Of a stretch of DNA of 64,000 nucleotides, positions 1 through 8,594 are shown piece by piece. Every line of letters begins with the position of its first letter. The stretch's first letter is position 1. This DNA comes from Limnohabitans sp. Jir61 (GTDB lineage: Bacteria; Pseudomonadota; Gammaproteobacteria; Burkholderiales; Burkholderiaceae_C). The position numbers and the translations under genes were made by a program. Under the pieces are notes generated by a model that made no database searches, had not been told where the DNA came from, and saw only the letters and a list, made by a program, of their open reading frames with translations. The stretch is taken from positions 682,001 to 746,000 of the forward strand of contig NZ_NESD01000001.1 of assembly GCF_003063545.1 (NCBI RefSeq), read 5' to 3'.

Positions 1-2
1 GC

Positions 3-836
3 GTGGGCGCATGTGCAGCGGGTGCATTGCTTGGGCTTGCAGGTGCATTGGCGCAAGGCTTGTTTCGTAACCCTTTGGCTGATCCGTATTTGCTAGGAAG
101 CGCATCGGGGGCCTCGCTGGGTGTTGCTGTGGCCTTGACGCTGTTTGGTGGCAATCCGTTTGCGACTGAATTTTTGGTGCGTTTGGGTTTGACAGGCTCA
201 GCGTTTATCGGGGCGGTGTTGGCTGTGTTGCTCACACTCGTGCTGGCGCGTGGCGTTCAACACACGTTGCGTTTGTTGTTGGCGGGCGTGATCGTGGGTG
301 TGGTGCTGGGCGCTCTTGCTTCGCTTATTACCCTCATGCGCCCCGATGTGTTGCAAGGCATGCAAGGCTTCTTGTTGGGCTCAACCAGCTTCATTGGTTG
401 GAATTCCTGTGCGTTGATGTTGGGTGTATTGCTCGTTTGCGTGGCAGTCTCATTTGCATTGAGCCGTGTGCTGGATGCTTTGAGCTTGGGTGAATCCACT
501 GCATTGAGTTTGGGTTTACCGCTCGCGCCCGTACGAGTGGCGCTGGTGTGTGTGTTGGCGCTGGCCACGGGGACGGCGGTTGCTCAAACGGGCTTGGTTG
601 CTTTTGTCGGCTTAGCTGCGCCGCACTTGGTGCGCTCGCTGGTGAAGACCAAGCACAACTGGATTGTGTTGCTGTCGGCTTTAATGGGCGGTGTCTTGCT
701 GCTGGCCGCTGACTTGTTGGCCCGCATGCTGTTGTCGCCTCAAGAGATGCCCGTGGGCGTACTAACTGCCGTGTTGGGCGGTGGCTATTTGCTGTGGCTG
801 ATGTATCGCGGTCAAACAACGAGGGCTGCACGATGA
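3..836 (+). CDS. btuC: FecCD-family ABC transporter permease (BtuC-like), 5' truncated by the window edge
   Basis: This is an inner-membrane permease of an iron-siderophore/vitamin B12-type importer. The visible 277 residues are almost wholly hydrophobic helices. They begin in the conserved early FecCD block (LFRNPLADP, then LLGSASGA) and end with the late block VAFVGLAAPHLVR, which faces the ATPase. About 50-60 N-terminal residues are missing compared with family members of roughly 330 aa, so the true start lies upstream of the window. The stop overlaps the ATPase start in an ATGA, showing translational coupling. The corrinoid substrate is inferred from cobO and cobQ just downstream; a siderophore permease cannot be excluded from the sequence alone. 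Confidence 0.85.
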   Translation: MGACAAGALLGLAGALAQGLFRNPLADPYLLGSASGASLGVAVALTLFGGNPFATEFLVRLGLTGSAFIGAVLAVLLTLVLARGVQHTLRLLLAGVIVGVVLGALASLITLMRPDVLQGMQGFLLGSTSFIGWNSCALMLGVLLVCVAVSFALSRVLDALSLGESTALSLGLPLAPVRVALVCVLALATGTAVAQTGLVAFVGLAAPHLVRSLVKTKHNWIVLLSALMGGVLLLAADLLARMLLSPQEMPVGVLTAVLGGGYLLWLMYRGQTTRAAR

Positions 837-1606
837 ATTCGCCGCTGATGGCTTTGCGTGTGCGCGATGTGCATGTGTCTCTTGCGGGGCAAGAGGTGTT
901 GCACGGGATTGATATCTCGTTTGTAGCAGGGCGTTGGACCAGCATCGTTGGCCCCAATGGTGCTGGCAAGTCCACCTTGCTCAAGGTCATGGCTGGGTTG
1001 TTGCCTTTCAGTGGCCGCATTTTTTTGTTTGACCAAGAGTTAATGGCGATGGACCGCAAGCAGCGCGCGCAGCAGCTGTCGTGGTTGGGTCAAAACGAAT
1101 CAGTGTCTGATGACTTGCGTGTGTGGGATGTGGTCATGCTCGGGCGCATGCCTCATCAAGATTGGCTGGCTGCGCCCAGTACGCATGATCATGCGGTGGT
1201 GGAAACTGCTTTGAAAGCCACACAATCTTGGGAATGGCGCGAGCGTTCCATCGGTCAGCTCTCGGGTGGTGAACGTCAGCGCGTGTTGCTGGCCCGCGCC
1301 ATGGCTGTGCAAGCGCAAGTGATGTTGATGGACGAGCCGCTTGCCAACCTAGACCCACCCCATCAAGTGGATTGGCTAGAGCAAGTGCGCTGCCTCACCG
1401 CGCAAAGCACCACCGTCATTAGCGTTCTGCACGAAGTGGGTATGGCCTTGCATGCGGATGACATGGTGGTCATGCAAACTGGCCGTGTGGTACACCAAGG
1501 TGCCTGCTCGGATGCGGCGACGCACCGTGCTGTTGAAGCCGTGTTTGACAAACGCATTGCCATTCATTCCCTAGATGGCCAGTGGGTGGCTGTGCCCAAG
1601 CTGTAA
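833..1606 (+). CDS. btuD: ABC transporter ATP-binding protein (BtuD/FecE-like)
   Basis: This 257-residue cytoplasmic ATPase drives the permease encoded just upstream. It carries Walker A GPNGAGKST, signature LSGGERQR and Walker B MLMDEPLANLD, with an H-loop histidine in SVLHEVG. The ATG at 833 is chosen because it overlaps the permease stop (ATGA); an in-frame upstream start at 794 would lie inside the permease gene. The length is normal for FecE/BtuD ATPases. A periplasmic binding protein (BtuF) and any cobalamin riboswitch would be expected upstream, outside the window. Cobalamin specificity is inferred from the neighbouring cob genes. Confidence 0.88.
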   Translation: MNSPLMALRVRDVHVSLAGQEVLHGIDISFVAGRWTSIVGPNGAGKSTLLKVMAGLLPFSGRIFLFDQELMAMDRKQRAQQLSWLGQNESVSDDLRVWDVVMLGRMPHQDWLAAPSTHDHAVVETALKATQSWEWRERSIGQLSGGERQRVLLARAMAVQAQVMLMDEPLANLDPPHQVDWLEQVRCLTAQSTTVISVLHEVGMALHADDMVVMQTGRVVHQGACSDAATHRAVEAVFDKRIAIHSLDGQWVAVPKL

Positions 1607-1621
1607 CCAAAGCGCTGCAAC

Positions 1622-2191
1622 ATGAATATCGAAAAACCGCCTGTCAATTACGCGCGTGTCACGCCGCAAGTTGAGCGACGTGGCTTGCTCATCGTCAACA
1701 CTGGGGACGGCAAAGGTAAAAGCACTGCAGCATTTGGCTTGGCCCTGCGCGCGCATGGCCGAGGTAAAGCGGTGAAGATTTACCAGTTCATGAAGGTGCC
1801 CACGGCGCGCTTTGGCGAACACCGCATGTTTGAACAACTCGGTATTTCGGTAGAAGGCTTGGGCGATGGCTTTAGTTGGAAAAGCAAAGACCTTGAACAC
1901 TCGGCGCAACTCGCGCGCGACGGCTGGCAAAAAGCCAAGGCTGCGATTTTGAGTGGCGAGTTTTTCTTGGTGGTGTTGGATGAAATTACCTACCCACTCA
2001 TTTACGGTTGGTTGCCGCTAGACGATGTGTTGGCTACCCTGCGTGCGCGGCCCACTGACGTGCATGTGTGCATGACTGGGCGTCGTTGTCCGACAGAGTT
2101 GATTGAGCTAGCCGATACGGTGACCGAGATGACCAAAATCAAACACGCCTTCAATGCAGGCATTCCCGCGCAACGCGGTATCGAAGATTAA
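1622..2191 (+). CDS. cobO: Corrinoid adenosyltransferase (CobO/BtuR)
   Basis: This protein transfers the adenosyl group of ATP to cob(I)alamin or cob(I)yrinate a,c-diamide, giving adenosylated corrinoids. Its 189 residues match the usual CobO/BtuR length. The P-loop [17 protein letters not shown] near residue 35, the [10 protein letters not shown] Walker-B-like segment and the late VHVCMTGR block are diagnostic of the CobA/CobO family and not of the unrelated PduO type. It starts 15 bp after the ATPase gene and 15 bp before cobQ, so it forms an operon of uptake plus late cobamide assembly. The neighbours suggest salvage or remodelling, but the full pathway is not visible here. Confidence 0.93.
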   Translation: MNIEKPPVNYARVTPQVERRGLLIVNTGDGKGKSTAAFGLALRAHGRGKAVKIYQFMKVPTARFGEHRMFEQLGISVEGLGDGFSWKSKDLEHSAQLARDGWQKAKAAILSGEFFLVVLDEITYPLIYGWLPLDDVLATLRARPTDVHVCMTGRRCPTELIELADTVTEMTKIKHAFNAGIPAQRGIED

Positions 2192-2206
2192 ATTTAAGGA
2201 CTCGCC

Positions 2207-3673
2207 ATGACGGCCAAGTGTGTGATGGTGTTGGGCACATCCAGCGGCGCTGGCAAAAGCTGGTTGACCACAGCGTTGTGCCGCTGGTATGCGCGTCAAG
2301 GCTTCAAAGTGGCCCCGTTCAAAGCGCAGAACATGAGCAACAACGCTCGCGTGGTGGCGTCGCACAACGGCCTAGGTGAAGTGGGCTCTGCCCAATACTT
2401 TCAGGCCCTCGCTGCCAAAGCCGAGCCCGATGTGCGAATGAACCCTTTGCTGCTCAAGCCCGAAGCCGACACGCACAGCCAAGTGGTTTTGCTGGGCAAG
2501 GTGAACAACGAACTAACGAACACGCCATGGCGCGGTCGAAGCGAAAAAGTTTGGCCGCAAATTGCAGCGTCTCTCGATGCTTTGCGTGCCGAAAACGATG
2601 TGGTGGTAATTGAGGGCGCGGGCTCGCCAGCCGAGATCAACCTCATGGCCAACGATATCGTCAATCTACGCGTCGCGCGTCATGGCGATGCGCGCTGCTT
2701 GCTGGTGACCGACATTGACAAAGGCGGTGCGTTTGCCCACTTGTACGGCACATGGGCCTTATTGCCACCAGAAGATCAAGCACGCATCACAGGCTTTGTA
2801 CTCAACAAGTTTCGCGGCGATGCATCGCTGCTTGCGCCTGCACCTGAGATGATGCAAGAGCGCACAGGCGTGCCCACGGTGGCCGTGCTGCCCATGTGGT
2901 GGCAACATGGCTTGCCTGAAGAAGATGGTGTGTTTGATGACCGAAGTCGCGCCACAGGTGTAGTGAATAAAACCGTGGCCGTCATTGCCTACCCACGCAT
3001 CAGCAACCTCGACGAATTTCAACCGTTAAAGAACGTGCCCGGTGTGCGCCTGTTGTGGGCGCGTAGCCCCGCCGATTTGGCTGGCTTGCAGGCTAGCGAT
3101 TGGGTCATCTTGCCTGGCTCGAAGCACACCAGCAGCGACCTTGCTTGGTTGCGCAGCCAAGGCCTTGACGCTGCCATTGCTCAACATGCAGAGCAGAGCG
3201 GTGGGGTGTTGGGCATTTGTGGTGGCTTGCAAATGTTGGGCGAGGCTTTGATTGACACACACAGCATTGATGGCAATGCAGCCGGCTTGGGGCTGTTGCC
3301 TGTGGTCACGCAATTCGCCGCAGACAAAACCGTGCGGCGCACCGCAGCCAAGTTTGGCCAACTGCGCGGTGCTTGGTCTGCGCTGTCGGGCGTGCAGGTG
3401 AGTGGTTATGAAATTCACCACGGACAAACACAAGCCCACGCTGCCATGGCTGCCGCAGGACAAGTGGTACATGAGGTGATGCCAAGCTTGGCTTGGCAAA
3501 ACGATGCAGGCAATGTGATGGGCTCGTACTTGCACGGTTTATTTGAAGACCCTGCCGTGTTGCAAGCCATGTTTGGTGCGCAAACGCCCACGCTAGAAAC
3601 TGTGTTTGAAGGCTTGGCCGATTACCTAGATCAACACATGAGCACCGATGTGCTGCGTGGCCTTATCGCCTAA
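2207..3673 (+). CDS. cobQ: Cobyric acid synthase (CobQ/CbiP)
   Basis: This glutamine-dependent, ATP-dependent amidase adds four amides to adenosylcobyrinate a,c-diamide. At 488 aa it has the normal length. The N-terminal dethiobiotin-synthetase-like ATPase has the P-loop GTSSGAGKS at residues 9-17. The C-terminal class-I-like glutaminase has the nucleophile Cys in GVLGICGGLQML near residue 338 and the His in YEIHHGQT. A terminal GSYLHGLFEDP block is typical. It is the last gene of the corrinoid operon and converges on nth with a gap of 5 bp. No terminator is evident between the two stops. Confidence 0.95.
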   Translation: MTAKCVMVLGTSSGAGKSWLTTALCRWYARQGFKVAPFKAQNMSNNARVVASHNGLGEVGSAQYFQALAAKAEPDVRMNPLLLKPEADTHSQVVLLGKVNNELTNTPWRGRSEKVWPQIAASLDALRAENDVVVIEGAGSPAEINLMANDIVNLRVARHGDARCLLVTDIDKGGAFAHLYGTWALLPPEDQARITGFVLNKFRGDASLLAPAPEMMQERTGVPTVAVLPMWWQHGLPEEDGVFDDRSRATGVVNKTVAVIAYPRISNLDEFQPLKNVPGVRLLWARSPADLAGLQASDWVILPGSKHTSSDLAWLRSQGLDAAIAQHAEQSGGVLGICGGLQMLGEALIDTHSIDGNAAGLGLLPVVTQFAADKTVRRTAAKFGQLRGAWSALSGVQVSGYEIHHGQTQAHAAMAAAGQVVHEVMPSLAWQNDAGNVMGSYLHGLFEDPAVLQAMFGAQTPTLETVFEGLADYLDQHMSTDVLRGLIA

Positions 3674-3678
3674 GCGGT

Positions 3679-4317
3679 TCAAGGCTTCGTCGTCTTCGGC
3701 TTGAAGCTACAAAACTCAGACACGCCACATTGCCAGCACAGTGGTTTGCGCGCTTGGCAAACATAGCGGCCATGCAAGATGAGCCAATGATGTGCGTCCA
3801 CCAAGTACTGAGCAGGGATACGCTTCATCAGCTGCATCTCCACCGCGAGTGGCGTCTTGCCTGGTGCTAAGCCCGTGCGGTTGCCCACGCGAAAGATGTG
3901 CGTGTCCACCGCCATGGTGGGTTCGCCAAAGGCCACGTTTAGCACCACGTTGGCCGTTTTGCGACCCACGCCGGGTAGGGCTTCTAGCGCTTCGCGTGTG
4001 CGGGGGATCACCCCTTGATGTTGCTCCACCAAGATGCGGCAGGTTTGCATTAGGTGCTTGGCTTTGCTGTGATACAGGCCAATCGTCTTGATGTAGCCCT
4101 CAAGGCCTTCTAGGCCAAGGTCCAAAATTTGTTGCGGCGTATTGGCCACCGCAAACAGCTTGCGCGTGGCCTTGTTCACACCCACATCGGTGGCTTGGGC
4201 ACTCAGCAGCACAGCGGCCAACAACTCGAACACGCTGGTATATTCCAACTCGGTATTGGGCTGCGGATTGGCTGCTTTCAGCGTCGCGAAAAAAGGCTCA
4301 ATGTGCTGTGTTTTCAT
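3679..4317 (-). CDS. nth: Endonuclease III (DNA glycosylase/AP lyase)
   Basis: This base-excision repair enzyme removes oxidised pyrimidines and cleaves at abasic sites. The helix-hairpin-helix LPGVGRKTANVV contains the catalytic Lys, and VDTHIFRV contains the catalytic Asp. The C-terminal iron-sulfur ligands are seen as C-x6-C-x2-C-x5-C. Its 212 residues are close to the E. coli length. The start at 4317 (MKTQH) is preferred because the six preceding in-frame codons are not family-like. The gene is divergent from the aminotransferase, with only 21 bp between the starts. Confidence 0.95.
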   Translation of the reverse strand: MKTQHIEPFFATLKAANPQPNTELEYTSVFELLAAVLLSAQATDVGVNKATRKLFAVANTPQQILDLGLEGLEGYIKTIGLYHSKAKHLMQTCRILVEQHQGVIPRTREALEALPGVGRKTANVVLNVAFGEPTMAVDTHIFRVGNRTGLAPGKTPLAVEMQLMKRIPAQYLVDAHHWLILHGRYVCQARKPLCWQCGVSEFCSFKPKTTKP

Positions 4318-4338
4318 CCGTCCATTATTCCCCACGCT

Positions 4339-5541
4339 ATGCCCTCAACTATGAAGTTTGCTGACCGCCTCAACAACGTTGAAACCTCCGCTATTCGTGA
4401 GCTGTTCAAGCTGCTGGGCAAGCCCGGCATCATCAGCTTTGCTGGCGGCTTTCCTGACAGCGCCATGTTTGACGTGCAAGGTATCCGTGAAGCCAGTGAA
4501 GCAGCGCTGACCCAAGAGCCAGGTGCTGCGCTGCAATACGGCGCAACGGAGGGCTACAACCCACTGCGCGAACAACTTGCGGCCTTCATGGCCAGCAAAG
4601 GTGTAAAGGGCTTAGACGCCAACGGCCTCATCGTCACCACCGGCAGCCAACAAGCGCTGGACCTGATTGCCAAGACTTTGCTCAACCCAGGCGATGTGGC
4701 TTTGGTCGAAGGCCCCACGTTCTTGGCCACCATCCAGTGCTTCCGTTTGTACGGCCCGCAAGTGGTGGGTGTGCCCATCGACGCGCACGGCGTGCAAGTG
4801 GACAAGCTCGAAGAAATGATGGTGCAACACAAGCCTAAGCTCGTGTACCTCATTCCCACTTTTGGTAACCCAAGCGGTGCCACCTTGAGCCTTGAGCGTC
4901 GCCTGCGCGTGCTCGAACTCGCCGTGAAATACAAAACCGTGGTGGTTGAAGACGACCCCTATGGCGACCTGTACTTTGGCGAAGCGCCACCGCCTTCGTT
5001 GCTCGCTTTGAGCGACCAAGTGCCGGGCAGCCGTGAGTGGCTGGTGTACTGCGGCTCGCTCAGCAAGGTGTTGTCACCCGGTCTGCGCGTGGGCTGGATG
5101 ATTGCCCCGCCCGAGTTGTTGGCGCGCGCCACCATGTGCAAGCAGTTCAGTGATGCACACACCTCCACCTTTGCGCAAGCCACCGCCGCGCACTACCTCA
5201 AAGCAGGCCGCATGCCTGCCAACTTGGCGCATGTACGCAGTGTGTACGCTGAGCGCGCACAAGCCATGGGTGAAGCCCTGAAGCGCGAGCTGGGCGATGC
5301 CTTGACGTTCACGCAACCACAAGGCGGTTTGTTCTTCTGGGCCAACCTCACAGGCGCAGGCAGCAAAGTGAAAGACGGTAGCGAACTGGCCAAACGCGCG
5401 ATTGAAAAAGGCGTGGCATTTGTACCGGGCGCACCGTTCTTTGCGAGCAACCCAGACACGACAGCGATTCGTTTGAGCTTTGCCACGGCGGATGTGGAGA
5501 AGATTAACGAGGGTATCGCCCGCTTGGGGCTGGCGCTTTAA
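4339..5541 (+). CDS. PLP-dependent aminotransferase, class I/II (2-aminoadipate/valine-type)
   Basis: This is a 400-residue fold-type I aminotransferase. The PLP lysine lies in CGSLSKVLSPGLRVGW, the cofactor-contacting Asp-Tyr segment in VEDDPYGDLYF and the carboxylate-binding Arg near the C-terminus in AIRLSFA. The opening block ISFAGGFPDSAMFD is typical of the LysN/AroH-like group, which includes 2-aminoadipate, kynurenine and branched-chain transaminases and the aminotransferase half of MocR regulators. No GntR domain is fused. A second ATG 12 bp downstream (4351) is an alternative start. The substrate cannot be assigned from sequence. Confidence 0.85.
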   Translation: MPSTMKFADRLNNVETSAIRELFKLLGKPGIISFAGGFPDSAMFDVQGIREASEAALTQEPGAALQYGATEGYNPLREQLAAFMASKGVKGLDANGLIVTTGSQQALDLIAKTLLNPGDVALVEGPTFLATIQCFRLYGPQVVGVPIDAHGVQVDKLEEMMVQHKPKLVYLIPTFGNPSGATLSLERRLRVLELAVKYKTVVVEDDPYGDLYFGEAPPPSLLALSDQVPGSREWLVYCGSLSKVLSPGLRVGWMIAPPELLARATMCKQFSDAHTSTFAQATAAHYLKAGRMPANLAHVRSVYAERAQAMGEALKRELGDALTFTQPQGGLFFWANLTGAGSKVKDGSELAKRAIEKGVAFVPGAPFFASNPDTTAIRLSFATADVEKINEGIARLGLAL

Positions 5542-5559
5542 AAAACGACCCGCAAGAAA

Positions 5560-5637
5560 CTGCTTGGGGTAGGCAGCGCCGACCGACGCAATTGTGACGA
5601 AGTCTCTGAGGAGGGCGGCGCTGCCTGCCACAAGCAG
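5560..5637. repeat. Long imperfect inverted repeat between convergent genes
   Basis: The two 21-nt arms, 5560-5580 and 5617-5637, pair at 19 of 21 positions around a 36-nt loop. They lie between the stops of the aminotransferase gene and gcvH. No T-run follows either arm, so it is not a canonical intrinsic terminator. It could be a dispersed REP-like repeat or an mRNA 3'-end stabilising structure. Confidence 0.6.
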
Positions 5638-5658
5638 CGCCTCGTCAACGAGAGAAAG

Positions 5659-6021
5659 TTAGCCTGCGATAGCCTGATAAGCCGCCGCATCCATCAACCC
5701 ATCCAACTCAGCAGCATTGCTGAGCTTGACCTTGTAAAACCAGCCCGCACCCTCGGGGTCGCTGTTGGCCAGCGATGGGTCGGCGCGCAGGGCTTCGTTT
5801 TGCTCAAGGATTTCCACACTCGCGGGCATGTGCACATCAGCAGCGGCTTTGACCGACTCGACCACTCCGGCTACGGTGCCTTGTGCAGCGGCGGTGCCTA
5901 CGGGTGCAAAGTCAACAAACACGATGTCGCCCAGCGTGTCTTGTGCGTGTTGGGTGATGCCCACCAAAGCGGTGTCGCCTTCGATGCGCACCCAAGTGTG
6001 TTCTGCGTGATATTTGTTCAT
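5659..6021 (-). CDS. gcvH: Glycine cleavage system H protein (lipoyl carrier)
   Basis: This is a 120-residue lipoyl-domain protein. The lipoylated lysine sits in VVESVKAAADV (near residue 63), and the typical HTWVRIEGD start and GWFYKVKL end are present. The family shuttles the aminomethyl group between GcvP, GcvT and GcvL. Unusually, gcvT and gcvP are not adjacent. The gene lies 5 bp downstream of the ETF-ubiquinone oxidoreductase gene and is probably cotranscribed with it. The normally conserved glycine of the SGE turn after the lipoyl site is Val (PASVEIL). It may serve gcvTP elsewhere or act mainly as a lipoate carrier. Confidence 0.9.
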   Translation of the reverse strand: MNKYHAEHTWVRIEGDTALVGITQHAQDTLGDIVFVDFAPVGTAAAQGTVAGVVESVKAAADVHMPASVEILEQNEALRADPSLANSDPEGAGWFYKVKLSNAAELDGLMDAAAYQAIAG

Positions 6022-6026
6022 AGTCT

Positions 6027-7712
6027 TTACATGCCGCTGTAGTTAGGGCCGCCACCACCTTCAGGCGTGACCCACACGATGTTTTGTGTGGGGTCTTTGA
6101 TGTCGCAAGTTTTGCAATGCACGCAGTTTTGCGCGTTGATTTGCAAGCGGTCGGAGTTGTCTTCGTTCTTCACGTACTCATAAACACCAGCAGGGCAATA
6201 GCGGCTTTCAGGGCCAGCGTATTTGGCGAGGTTGATGTTGACAGGCACCGACGCGTCTTTGAGCGTCAAGTGCGCGGGTTGGTTTTCTTCGTGGTTGGTG
6301 TTGCTGATGAACACGCTACTCAAGCGGTCAAACGTGAGCTTGCCGTCTGGCTTGGGGTAGTTGATCTGGGCGTGCTGTGCCGCAGGCTCCAAGTTCACAT
6401 GGTCGGGCTTGTTGCCGTGCAGTGTCCATGGTGGCGTGTCGATGCCGAGCTTGGGCAACAGCCATTGTTCGATGCCAGTCATCAAGGTGCCAACCAACAT
6501 GCCTTTTTTGAACCACAGCTTGAAGTTGCGGTATTGGTTGAGTTCTTTGCTGAGCCAGCTCTTCTCGAACGCAGCGGGGTAAGCGCTCAGCTCATCGTTG
6601 GCACGGCCTGCAGACACGGCCTCGTAGGCAGCATCAGCAGCCAACATGCCGCTCTTGATGGCGGCGTGGCTGCCTTTGATACGGGCAGCATTCAAGTAGC
6701 CGGCATCGCAGCCAATCAGTGCGCCGCCTGGGAACACGGTCTTGGGCAGAGCTTGTGGCGTGCCGTTGTTGATGGCGCGTGCGCCGTAGCCAATGCGTTT
6801 CGCGCCTTCGAGGTGAGCTGCAATGGCTGGGTGTGTTTTCCAACGTTGCATTTCTTCAAAGGGGCTGAGCCATGGGTTTTTGTAGTCGAGGCCGAGCACA
6901 AAACCGAGCGTGACTTTGTTGTCTTCGAGATGATACAAAAAGCCGCCGCCAAAGGCGTCGTCTTGCATGGGCCAGCCAGAGGTGTGCACCACCAAGCCTG
7001 GCTTGGCTTTGGAGGGATCAACTTCCCACAGCTCTTTGATGCCGATGGCATAGCTTTGTGGGTCGCGGCCTTCGGCCAAGTTGTATTTGGCAATGACTTG
7101 TTTGCCCAAGTGGCCGCGCGCACCTTCAGCGAAGATGGTGTACTTGGCGTGCAGTTCCATGCCGAGTTGGAAGTTGTCGGTGGGTTCGCCGTCTTTGCCG
7201 ATGCCGAGGTTGCCGGTGGCAACGCCTTTGACAGCACCTTGCTCGTCATACAAAACTTCTGCAGCCGTGAAGCCTGGAAAAATTTCAACGCCGATGGATT
7301 CCGCATGCGCCGCCATCCACTTCACCACATTGCCGAGCGCCACCACATAGCAGCCGTCGTTGTGGAAGTTGCGGGGCAGCAGCCAATCGGGGGTGCGTTG
7401 TGCGCCTGTTTCACTGAGGAACAACACATCGTCGCCCGTGACTTCTTGGTTGATAGGGCAGCCGAGTTCTTTCCAATTGGGGATCAGTTCAGTGATGGCC
7501 TTGGGGTCCATCACGGCACCTGACAAGATGTGTGCGCCGGGCTCAGAGCCTTTTTCCAGCACCACCACAGACACGTCGTTGCCTTTTTCAGCGGCGAGTT
7601 GTTTGATGCGGATGGCCGTGGCCAAACCACCGGGGCCGCCACCAATCACGACCACGTCGTATTCCATGGCTTCGCGTGGTCCGAACTGGGCGAGGATCTC
7701 TTCTTGTGTCAT
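6027..7712 (-). CDS. etfD: Electron transfer flavoprotein-ubiquinone oxidoreductase
   Basis: This membrane-associated FAD and 4Fe-4S enzyme passes electrons from ETF (reduced by acyl-CoA dehydrogenases) to ubiquinone. The N-terminal dinucleotide fold is VVVIGGGPGGLATAIR. The C-terminal ferredoxin-like segment carries the cluster cysteines in CVHCKTCDIKDP plus an upstream Cys in ESRYCPAGVYE. Its length of 561 aa matches the family. It is followed at 5 bp by gcvH. The acyl-CoA dehydrogenase at 56.5 kb is a plausible electron source, via ETF encoded elsewhere. A long open frame antisense to it is a codon-bias shadow. Confidence 0.95.
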   Translation of the reverse strand: MTQEEILAQFGPREAMEYDVVVIGGGPGGLATAIRIKQLAAEKGNDVSVVVLEKGSEPGAHILSGAVMDPKAITELIPNWKELGCPINQEVTGDDVLFLSETGAQRTPDWLLPRNFHNDGCYVVALGNVVKWMAAHAESIGVEIFPGFTAAEVLYDEQGAVKGVATGNLGIGKDGEPTDNFQLGMELHAKYTIFAEGARGHLGKQVIAKYNLAEGRDPQSYAIGIKELWEVDPSKAKPGLVVHTSGWPMQDDAFGGGFLYHLEDNKVTLGFVLGLDYKNPWLSPFEEMQRWKTHPAIAAHLEGAKRIGYGARAINNGTPQALPKTVFPGGALIGCDAGYLNAARIKGSHAAIKSGMLAADAAYEAVSAGRANDELSAYPAAFEKSWLSKELNQYRNFKLWFKKGMLVGTLMTGIEQWLLPKLGIDTPPWTLHGNKPDHVNLEPAAQHAQINYPKPDGKLTFDRLSSVFISNTNHEENQPAHLTLKDASVPVNINLAKYAGPESRYCPAGVYEYVKNEDNSDRLQINAQNCVHCKTCDIKDPTQNIVWVTPEGGGGPNYSGM

Positions 7713-7811
7713 TTGTTTTGTCTCAGTCTGTTGTCAGAGGTGAGACAGATTTTAGGGCCTGTCATAGACGCACTTGTCATAATGAAATAACTCAACATTC
7801 AGGAGCTCAGC

Positions 7812-8594
7812 ATGGCGTACAGCATGGATTTGTCGGGCCGCGTGGCTTTGGTCACCGGTGCATCCAGTGGTTTGGGGGCGCAATTTGCCCGCACCTTGTC
7901 ACGCGCAGGCGCTGCCGTGGTGCTGGCCAGCCGCCGTGTGGAAAAACTCAAAGAGCTACGCGCTGAGATTCAATCCGAGGGCGGCGACGCCCATGTGGTG
8001 CGCTTGGATGTGACCACGCTGGGCAGCATCAAGTCCGCCGTGGCTCACGCTGAGACTGAGGTGGGCAGCATCGACATTTTGGTGAACAACTCAGGCGTGA
8101 GTACGACACAACGCGTACAAGACGTGACCGAAGAAGACTTTGACTTCACCTTCAACACCAACGTGCGCGGCTCGTTTTTCGTGGCGCAAGAAGTGGGCAA
8201 ACGCATGTTGGCCCGTGCCAAGGGCGCAGCGCCCGGGACTTACACAGGCGGTCGCATCATCAACATTGCCTCGGTCGCAGGATTGCGTGTGTTGCCGCAG
8301 ATTGGCCCGTATTGCATGAGCAAAGCCGCCGTCATTCAAATGACCAAGGTGCTGGCCATGGAGTGGGGGCGCTTTGGCATCAACGTGAATGCGATTTGCC
8401 CGGGCTACATCGACACCGAAATCAACCACCATCATTGGCAGACCGAGCAAGGTCAAAAACTGGTGAGCATGCTGCCACGCAAGCGCATTGGTCATCCAGA
8501 AGATTTGGATGCCTTGTTGGTGCTGTTGGCCAGTGCCGAGAGTTCTTTCATCAATGGGGCCATCATTTCGGCCGACGATGGGTTTGCGGTATGA
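7812..8594 (+). CDS. SDR-family oxidoreductase
   Basis: This is a 260-residue classical short-chain dehydrogenase. The cofactor motif TGASSGLG lies at residues 15-22, NNSG near residue 93, a catalytic Ser in NIASVAG and YCMSK provides the Tyr-x3-Lys pair. The start at 7812 follows CAGGAG at a suitable distance. Its stop overlaps the next gene's start (ATGA), pairing it with a hotdog thioesterase, so it may act on acyl-CoA or 3-oxoacyl intermediates. The substrate is unknown. The gene is divergent from the ETF-QO gene across a 99-bp intergenic region that holds a TTGTCA hexamer and AT-rich promoter-like sequence. Confidence 0.85.
   Translation: MAYSMDLSGRVALVTGASSGLGAQFARTLSRAGAAVVLASRRVEKLKELRAEIQSEGGDAHVVRLDVTTLGSIKSAVAHAETEVGSIDILVNNSGVSTTQRVQDVTEEDFDFTFNTNVRGSFFVAQEVGKRMLARAKGAAPGTYTGGRIINIASVAGLRVLPQIGPYCMSKAAVIQMTKVLAMEWGRFGINVNAICPGYIDTEINHHHWQTEQGQKLVSMLPRKRIGHPEDLDALLVLLASAESSFINGAIISADDGFAV

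Noticed and set aside
1-840. Cobalamin riboswitch for the corrinoid operon
   Set aside because: The operon's 5' end lies outside the window, and no B12-box-like element is visible inside it.
6084-7523. A 479-codon plus-strand open frame antisense to the ETF-QO gene
   Set aside because: It mirrors the well-supported ETF-QO gene, has no domain or ribosome-binding site, and its length is explained by codon bias.
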